Assembly (NCBI RefSeq): GCF_001612665.1
Contig: NZ_BDAX01000002.1
Span: 1,116,001 to 1,180,000 of the forward strand
Reading direction: 5' to 3'
DNA length: 64,000 nt
DNA from: Nocardia alba NBRC 108234
GTDB taxonomy: Bacteria > Actinomycetota > Actinomycetes > Mycobacteriales > Mycobacteriaceae
A program made the position numbers and the translations under genes. The notes beneath the pieces were generated by a model. It searched no databases, had not been told where the DNA came from, and worked only from the letters and a program-made list of their open reading frames with translations. Below, one piece after another: positions 58,637-64,000 of this stretch. Each line of letters begins with the position of its first letter. Within the stretch, counting starts at the first letter, position 1.

Positions 58637-59797
58637 GTGACGTCACGATCGTCGGCTACCGCGCTCGGCATAGGTATGGTCGCCAAGGAGGCGATTCGCG
58701 TCGGCTTCGACCGAACCATCGCCGGCCGCAAAGGGATTCCGTTGCGCGTCGAACAGGTGACCGCGCAGTGGCTGGGCGACGCGCTCGAGCTCACGCCGGG
58801 GGCCATCGAATCGGTCCGTGTCGTACAACAGGATTCCGGGACGGCGGCCCGCGCCCGTATCGCGGTGAAGTCCGATGCCGATATTCCCGATCACCTGTTC
58901 TTGAAGTTGGCGCCGCGCAACTACTTACAGCATGTGCTGATGAACGTGTTCGCGCTCGGCATCCACGAATGTCTCGCCTATCAGGCCTTGGGCAGCAATC
59001 CGCCGGTTCGCATACCGCGATGCCATGCCGTCCAGGTCGACCTGGCCACGCAACGCACTTTCCTCGCGCTGGAAGACCTCTCCGAAACAGCCGAATTCCG
59101 CACGGTCATCGACTCGGTGACTCGAACCGAGGCCAGTGCGGTCGTCGATGCCTTGGCCGACCTCCACGCGACGTTCTGGCGCACCGACCGGTTCACCCAG
59201 GACTTGGCACCACTCGCCGTGCGTTCGGCTGCCGAGATCCGCATCGGCGACATCATCCGCCGCCGGTTCCTCGGCGAGATCACCGGTCACACGGCCGACC
59301 TGATACCCGAACCGATAAAAAGACAGTGCCGCATGCTGTTCGAGAACAGCACCGCTATCGACGCGTTCTGGGAAAGCCGGCCACAAACTCTGATTCACGG
59401 CGACCCGCATCTCGGTAACCTGTTCTTCGAAGGCGCGAACCCCGGCTTCCTGGACTGGCAGGTCGCGAAAGCGGGCGCCGGTATCCGCGATGTCGCCTAC
59501 TTCGCGAGCGCGTCGGTCGAACCCGATCTACTCCGCACGATCGAACGAGATCTGGTCGAGCGCTACGCCGGCCGGCTCGATGCGGCGGGTATCGCGGTAG
59601 ATGGTGATGACCTGTGGTCGCAGTATCGCGCGGCCATTACGGAGTTCTTCCTCGCCGCGGTGTGCACAGCGGAGGCCGGTGCGCGGATGCAACCGCTCGA
59701 CGTCTCCCGAGTCGGCGTCGAGCGCGCTGTCGCCGGCGTCGTGGCGCACGACAGTTTCACCGTGCTCGCCGCCTTCACCGATGGCAAGCCAGTCTGA
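58637..59797 (+). CDS. APH-fold phosphotransferase family protein
   Basis: A 386-residue protein starting at GTG 58637 with ACAGGAG upstream. The aminoglycoside/choline kinase fold is shown by the catalytic loop LIHGDPHLGNLFF and the metal-binding segment PGFLDWQVAKAG, with an N-lobe lysine in LFLKLAP. Related proteins phosphorylate diverse small molecules (the ecdysteroid-kinase-like branch is similar). It stands 132 bases after cvnC; a short hairpin (CGGGC-TGAA-GCCCG, 58597-58610) lies between, so it may be a separate unit. The substrate is unknown. Confidence 0.85.
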   Translation: MTSRSSATALGIGMVAKEAIRVGFDRTIAGRKGIPLRVEQVTAQWLGDALELTPGAIESVRVVQQDSGTAARARIAVKSDADIPDHLFLKLAPRNYLQHVLMNVFALGIHECLAYQALGSNPPVRIPRCHAVQVDLATQRTFLALEDLSETAEFRTVIDSVTRTEASAVVDALADLHATFWRTDRFTQDLAPLAVRSAAEIRIGDIIRRRFLGEITGHTADLIPEPIKRQCRMLFENSTAIDAFWESRPQTLIHGDPHLGNLFFEGANPGFLDWQVAKAGAGIRDVAYFASASVEPDLLRTIERDLVERYAGRLDAAGIAVDGDDLWSQYRAAITEFFLAAVCTAEAGARMQPLDVSRVGVERAVAGVVAHDSFTVLAAFTDGKPV

Positions 59798-60122
59798 TAC
59801 GGGGCCCATGCAGTGCGTGACAGCTGACGGGTCAGCCGCCGAGATCACCAGCGGCGACCCGATACCTGTTGCAGCTCAATACCTTACGGGGCTTCCCTCG
59901 GCCTCGATCTTCGTCGGAGCAGACACGAGTCGCGACTGAATGCTCTTGACTTCCTCCCGTGACCGCATTCACACTACTACCCAGTAACAGGACAGCACTG
60001 TCCGGTTACGATCCAGCGGGCTGAACGGCGCGTCGTTCGGCTCGCAGCGGGGAGTTGGTGAGAGTGGATCGCTATCACAGCATCCGCGCAGCTCCGGTAG
60101 GAACGATTCGAGGGGAACGAAC
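59798..60122. promoter_or_regulatory. Intergenic control region of the secreted lipase gene
   Basis: A 325-base gap. It holds a near-perfect inverted repeat at 59984-60009, GTAACAGGACAG / CTGTCCGGTTAC around two central bases (11 of 12 arm positions match), about 115 bases before the lipase start, and a TTGACT at 59946-59951 that could be a -35 element. No gene is visible. Confidence 0.6.
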
Positions 60123-61436
60123 TTGAGGAAAACACGCACCGCCACGACGATGATGTCGGCGATTGCGGCCATGTCGATCGCCTTCTCGGCGACAACGGCA
60201 TTCGCGCCCGCAGCGCAGGCGGCGACAGACGCCTTCTACACCTATCGCGGCGCCACCCCACTGGGCACGCTCGCGCCCGGCACCGTCCTGGACACCCGGA
60301 CGCTCGCTTATCACGTCGTCGGTATCCCCACCCCGGTGACCGCCGTTCAACTGCTCTATCGCACCACCGACGCGCAGATGAATCCCGTCGCCAACGTGAC
60401 CTCCATCCTCATCCCGCCGGGCGCCGATCCATCGAAAGCTGTTGCCTACCAGTCGTACTACGACTCGCTCTCGCCCGAGCACAGTCCGTCGCGCGCGATC
60501 GCCGGTGACCTCAGCCTCGGCTCTAGCGTGATGAGTTCGGAGTCACCGTTCGTGGCCGACCTGCTCGTCAACGGATACACCGTCGTCGTCGCCGACACCG
60601 AAGGTCAGCAGGCCAACTTCGCCGCGGGCCCCGAGTACGGCATGAACACCTTGGACTCGCTGCGCGCTGCCACCTCGTCGGCGACCACCGGGCTCGACGC
60701 GGACACGCGCATCGGAATGGTCGGGTACTCCGGTGGCGCGATCGCCACCTACTGGGCCGCGGCACTGGCGCCGGAGTACGCCCCGGATGTGAACGCGAGA
60801 CTCGTCGGCGCCACCTCCGGCGGGTTGCTGGTAAACCCGGCACACAACCTCCGCTATGTGAGCGGCAGCCTCGGCTGGTCGGGCGTGGCGGCGATGGCGA
60901 TCCTGGGCATCTCCCGCTCCTACGACATCGACTTCACGTCCTACCTCAGCCCCTACGGCGCCGCGCTGGTATCGAAACTGCACGCGGCCTCGATCGCCGA
61001 TGTGCTGTTCCAGTACCCGGGCCTGACCTGGCAACAACTCGTCCGCCCTGAGTACGCCGATCCCAACAGCGTCGCGCCGCTGGTAGAGAAAGTCGACCAG
61101 GTGAACCTGGGTTACGCTCCGACACCGACCATTCCGCTCTACCTCGCGCAGGGCGCACACGGCGATCTCGAGGGTTCCAACGGCAGCAACCCGACCGTCG
61201 GGCGCGGCGACGGCGTCATGATCGCCGGTGACGTCCGCAGCCTGGCCCGCCAGTACTGCGCCACCGGCAACCGGCAGGTCGAGTACCACGAGTACAGCGA
61301 CCTGAGCCACATCCCCACCCTGGGCGTGTGGGGACTGGGGATGACCGCATGGATCAACGACCGCTTCGCCGGCGTCCCCGCGGGGTCGAACTGCGATGCC
61401 ATCGCCCCGGGAAACCCGCTCACCTCCGACCTGTAG
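60123..61436 (+). CDS. Secreted lipase (fungal-type LIP family)
   Basis: A 437-residue protein starting at TTG 60123 with a GAGGGGAA site. The first 33 residues are a Sec signal peptide (basic KTRTATT, hydrophobic AIAAMSIAFSA, cleavage near AQAATD). The mature part is an alpha/beta hydrolase with nucleophile elbow GYSGGA, a VAYQSYYDSLS segment and C-terminal YSDLSHIP supplying the catalytic His. The family hydrolyses triglycerides or other esters outside the cell and is common and often multi-copy in Nocardia and Mycobacterium relatives. The palindrome upstream suggests repressor control. It is convergent with the MMPL gene and shares a terminator. Confidence 0.92.
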   Translation: MRKTRTATTMMSAIAAMSIAFSATTAFAPAAQAATDAFYTYRGATPLGTLAPGTVLDTRTLAYHVVGIPTPVTAVQLLYRTTDAQMNPVANVTSILIPPGADPSKAVAYQSYYDSLSPEHSPSRAIAGDLSLGSSVMSSESPFVADLLVNGYTVVVADTEGQQANFAAGPEYGMNTLDSLRAATSSATTGLDADTRIGMVGYSGGAIATYWAAALAPEYAPDVNARLVGATSGGLLVNPAHNLRYVSGSLGWSGVAAMAILGISRSYDIDFTSYLSPYGAALVSKLHAASIADVLFQYPGLTWQQLVRPEYADPNSVAPLVEKVDQVNLGYAPTPTIPLYLAQGAHGDLEGSNGSNPTVGRGDGVMIAGDVRSLARQYCATGNRQVEYHEYSDLSHIPTLGVWGLGMTAWINDRFAGVPAGSNCDAIAPGNPLTSDL

Positions 61437-61456
61437 GCATATCCACGTCGGGAAAC

Positions 61457-61494
61457 GCCTGTGGGCTGCCAGCGCGCGCTGGCAGCGCACAGGC
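61457..61494. terminator. Long bidirectional terminator hairpin
   Basis: A 38-base hairpin: 7-bp outer stem (GCCTGTG), one G-G mismatch, 9-bp inner stem (GCTGCCAGC) and a GCGC tetraloop. It lies between the lipase stop (61436) and the convergent MMPL stop (61541). Confidence 0.85.
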
Positions 61495-61540
61495 GACGAA
61501 GGACCCGCTGTAACAGGTGTCCAGACCGGCGCAGGCACGA

Positions 61541-63700
61541 TCATGAGGTCGACAGGGTGGCCTCTCGATCGGTTCGCTCGGGCACACGCCCGTGTCCACG
61601 GGTCGGGATGTACCAGTTCCAGCGACCGAACAACGACACCGTCGCCGGCAGCAACAGCGACCGAATGATGGTGGCATCGAGCAGGATACCCAACCCCAAT
61701 CCGGTCGCCATGATCTTCAGATCGGTGCCGGGACCCGTCGACATCGCGGCGAAGGACAGGAACAGAATCAACGCCGCACAGGTCACCAGTCGACCGGTGC
61801 GCCCGATCCCCTCGACGATCGCGGTGTCGGTGTCTCCCGTGCGCAGATACGCCTCGCGGATGCGGGCCAGGATGAACACCTCGTAGTCCATCGAGAGCCC
61901 GAACAGGAACGCGAACACCAGGATCGGTACCCAGACCGTGATCGCGCCGGTCGCGGGTAGGCCGTAGAGCAGGTCCGATCCGATGCCCCACTGCCAGCAC
62001 AGCACCATGGCGCCCATCGCCGCGCTCAGCGACACGATGTTCATCAGCACCGCTTTGAGTGCCAGTACCGGCGACCGGAACGCCCGCGCCAGGACCAGGA
62101 AGATCAGGATCGACAGCGCCGCGATGACCCAGCCGAAGTTGTCGTAGACCGCCCGCTGGAAATCCGCCCGCGCGGGACCGAGACCGGTCAGACCGATCAC
62201 CGCGTCCTCGCCCGCGACAGCGTCGGTGGCCCGATCCACCACCGTGGTGCTGGGGCCGCTGATGGTCTGCTCGTACGGAAACGCCAGCACCATGGTCACC
62301 TGCGGCCCGGCGCCACGCAGCGGACGGTTGAGCAGTGGATCGGCGCCGTTGGCGGTCACCACCTTCCAGATCCCGTCGACCCCGGCCAGGACCGCACTCG
62401 TCCGCGCCGCGGCATCCGAGTGAACGAGTACTTCGATCGGGGTCAGGGCGCCGGTGGGGATTCCGTCGGCTTTCAGCCGCTCGTAGGTGGTCTGCTCGGG
62501 CCCACTACGGGCCAGCGACTCAGCCGATGCGACCCCGAACTCCGCGCGCAGGAACGGCACGGTCGCCCCAGCCAGGAGCAGAACCCCCAGCGCGGCGGCG
62601 AGCCATCGGCGTCGGACCACCAGGGTGGTCCAGCCGCGCCAGCCCGGCCCGATCTCACGATCATCGCGCCGTCGCGGCCAGTCGAGCTTCGGTCCGACAA
62701 CGATCAGGATCGCCGGAGTCAAGGTGAGCGTGGCCAGAACCGTCACCAGGGGAATCAGGGCCCCGCCCACCCCGACCGTGCGGATCCACGGCACCGGCAA
62801 CAGCAACAACGCCAGCAGACCGATGGCGACGGTGATCCCGCTCATCACCACCGCGTGTCCCGCGGTCTCCATCGCGGCCACGACCGCGCCGCGATTGTCG
62901 CGTCCGCGTTGGCGTTCCTCCCGCCATCGGGTGACCAGCAGCAGCGAGTAGTCGATCCCGAGCCCGAGCCCGACCAGCGAGATCAGGTACTGCACGACGA
63001 AGGAGATGTCGGCGGCGTAGGTCATCGGCAGCAACAGCAGCAGTGCCGCCGGGATCGACACCATCGCTGTCAGCAGCGGCAATACCGCCAGGAAGGAACC
63101 GAACACGTACGCCAGCACCAGCAACGCGCCCACGCTAGCGATCACCAGTTCCAGCATCACGCCGACGCCGATGTCGCTGCCTTCTCCGACCGCGAGCGCG
63201 TCACGCCCGGTCAACCCCAGTTCCCAGCCCGCAGGCAGGGATTCACGCAACGGTTCGAGCTGCTGGGCCGGAGGAACGGGAACCGCCGTGCGCGGTGGCG
63301 GATAGAACACGTACGCGAGCGCCGTTCGCCCGTCACCGGTGACGAACGCCGAGGGGTCGGTGCTGTTGCCCGCGTGATACACCTGCAGTGGGGTGTCGAA
63401 CATCCGCGCGGTCGAGAGCGCCTCGAACATGGCCGCGATCTGGGGACGGTGCTCGGCGACGGACTGTCCCTCGGGCACCGTGAGGGTCACGATCAGCGGC
63501 GAACTCGCCTCTCCCGCCGTTCCGAAAGTCGAGACCACCGCCTTGCCCGCGGTGTCGCCGGGTTGTCCGGGCAGGGCGAAGTCGACCGCGAGCCGGTCGA
63601 TGGTCGTTTGGGCCAGCCCCGCCCCGGCGAGCAGGACGACGAACCAGATTCCGATCAGAACTTTCGGCAGGGCCACGACGACCTCGGCGAACCGGCGCAC
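61541..63700 (-). CDS. MMPL-family (RND) membrane transporter
   Basis: A 719-residue protein of the MMPL family, the second in the window. The N-terminal helix (VLIGIWFVVLLAGAGLAQ), periplasmic domains and two helix blocks are present, with the proton-relay Asp-Tyr pairs in LGIDYSLLLVTRWREE and LSMDYEVFILARIREA. It most likely exports lipids or other hydrophobic compounds. A GAGGAAAG site precedes the start. The gene just upstream on the same strand, at the window edge, may be cotranscribed. It differs clearly in sequence from the MMPL at 12922. Confidence 0.93.
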   Translation of the reverse strand: MRRFAEVVVALPKVLIGIWFVVLLAGAGLAQTTIDRLAVDFALPGQPGDTAGKAVVSTFGTAGEASSPLIVTLTVPEGQSVAEHRPQIAAMFEALSTARMFDTPLQVYHAGNSTDPSAFVTGDGRTALAYVFYPPPRTAVPVPPAQQLEPLRESLPAGWELGLTGRDALAVGEGSDIGVGVMLELVIASVGALLVLAYVFGSFLAVLPLLTAMVSIPAALLLLLPMTYAADISFVVQYLISLVGLGLGIDYSLLLVTRWREERQRGRDNRGAVVAAMETAGHAVVMSGITVAIGLLALLLLPVPWIRTVGVGGALIPLVTVLATLTLTPAILIVVGPKLDWPRRRDDREIGPGWRGWTTLVVRRRWLAAALGVLLLAGATVPFLRAEFGVASAESLARSGPEQTTYERLKADGIPTGALTPIEVLVHSDAAARTSAVLAGVDGIWKVVTANGADPLLNRPLRGAGPQVTMVLAFPYEQTISGPSTTVVDRATDAVAGEDAVIGLTGLGPARADFQRAVYDNFGWVIAALSILIFLVLARAFRSPVLALKAVLMNIVSLSAAMGAMVLCWQWGIGSDLLYGLPATGAITVWVPILVFAFLFGLSMDYEVFILARIREAYLRTGDTDTAIVEGIGRTGRLVTCAALILFLSFAAMSTGPGTDLKIMATGLGLGILLDATIIRSLLLPATVSLFGRWNWYIPTRGHGRVPERTDREATLSTS

Positions 63701-63733
63701 GGTGGTGCTCTTTCCTCTGTGTGGGGGCTGTGT

Positions 63734-64000
63734 TCAGCTCGGCAACGGCCGGGCGACGGCCGCGCCGGGGACCTCGGCGCCGGGATGGATGCTCACGCGC
63801 TGGCCCGAGACCGTCGCGATGCCCGGCATCATGCGGGGCTTGGCGGTGCCGGTCATCTCGTCGCCGTCGATCCGGACGGTGATCGAGAGGTTCAGGCGGA
63901 CAGGCTTTTTGATGAGCTGACGCCACACCAACGTGTCGCCGCTGTACTCGACGTCCCACACCCGAAACGATTCGCCGGTAGCGAAGCTGCGCGCGGTGCC
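63734..64000 (-). CDS. Partial gene at right edge, unknown function
   Basis: The last 88 codons of a gene whose start lies beyond the window; the frame is open to base 64000. The visible part includes FRVWDVEYSGDTLVWRQLIK and LSITVRIDGDEMTGTAKPRM, a strand-rich soluble sequence. No signal peptide can be judged. It lies 33 bases upstream of the MMPL start on the same strand, so the two are probably an operon; the protein may help load or process the exported lipid, but no family is recognised. Confidence 0.6.
   Translation of the reverse strand, partial: GTARSFATGESFRVWDVEYSGDTLVWRQLIKKPVRLNLSITVRIDGDEMTGTAKPRMMPGIATVSGQRVSIHPGAEVPGAAVARPLPS

Noticed and set aside
1..64000. CRISPR arrays, tRNA/rRNA genes, insertion sequences, phage integrase or attachment sites
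   Set aside because: Looked for repeated spacers, cloverleaf ends, DDE transposase motifs and recombinase motifs; none were seen.

Overview
The window is high-GC DNA from an actinomycete, most likely a Nocardia-like member of the Mycobacteriales. The pointers are strong GC bias at third codon positions, frequent GTG starts, ATGA/GTGA stop-start overlaps inside operons, two MMPL transporters, PucR/MarR/GntR/TetR regulators and a conservon-type CvnA-B-C set. I see no tRNA, rRNA, CRISPR array, intact insertion sequence, integrase or phage module. Function calls rest on motifs read by eye; no database search was run.

1-15,800: Two PucR regulators (the first cut by the window edge), a short DapB-like reductase, a GntR/FadR regulator and a free-standing acyl-CoA-dehydrogenase middle-domain protein precede an eight-gene minus-strand operon. 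In transcription order it encodes an alpha/beta hydrolase, an AMP-forming ligase, an acyl carrier protein, a class II aldolase, a tandem SagB-type nitroreductase, a thioester-reductase-like SDR without catalytic Tyr/Lys, an acyl-CoA dehydrogenase and a luciferase-like flavoenzyme. An MMPL transporter and a DJ-1/PfpI protein diverge from it. This looks like a small carrier-protein-dependent biosynthetic cluster whose product I cannot name.

15,800-24,800: Regulator/effector pairs: YbhB with MarR (two matched palindromes between them), an MFS pump with MarR (palindromes between them), and a MarR / MFS-with-beta-domain-tail / YceI operon. A frame-broken luciferase-family monooxygenase remnant lies between the last two.

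24,800-34,400: A three-gene CHAT-protease locus is flanked by two near-identical small LuxR-HTH proteins. A tandem TetR protein faces a PaaK-like adenylate-forming enzyme that has a 14-bp-arm palindrome upstream. Some small, frame-broken ORFs follow.

34,400-54,400: Two convergent gene sets meet tail to tail. The plus-strand set is a large TPR protein, a J-like/TPR membrane protein without HPD, a lidless Hsp70 and a GrpE-like protein, with a DnaJ-type Cys-rich mini-protein on the opposite strand. The minus-strand set is a tightly coupled run of eleven genes: radical SAM protein, coiled-coil protein, double AAA+ ATPase, zinc-ribbon/vWA-like protein, P-loop GTPase, GAP1-like protein, an unknown, a second coiled-coil protein, a DUF4407-like membrane protein and two small membrane proteins. 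It resembles the GTPase-centred NTP-dependent conflict systems described computationally for multicellular bacteria. This is the most exciting part of the window.

54,400-64,000: An aldehyde-dehydrogenase remnant, a conservon lacking its CvnD GTPase, an APH-fold phosphotransferase, a secreted lipase with an upstream palindrome, a second MMPL transporter and a partial gene at the right edge.
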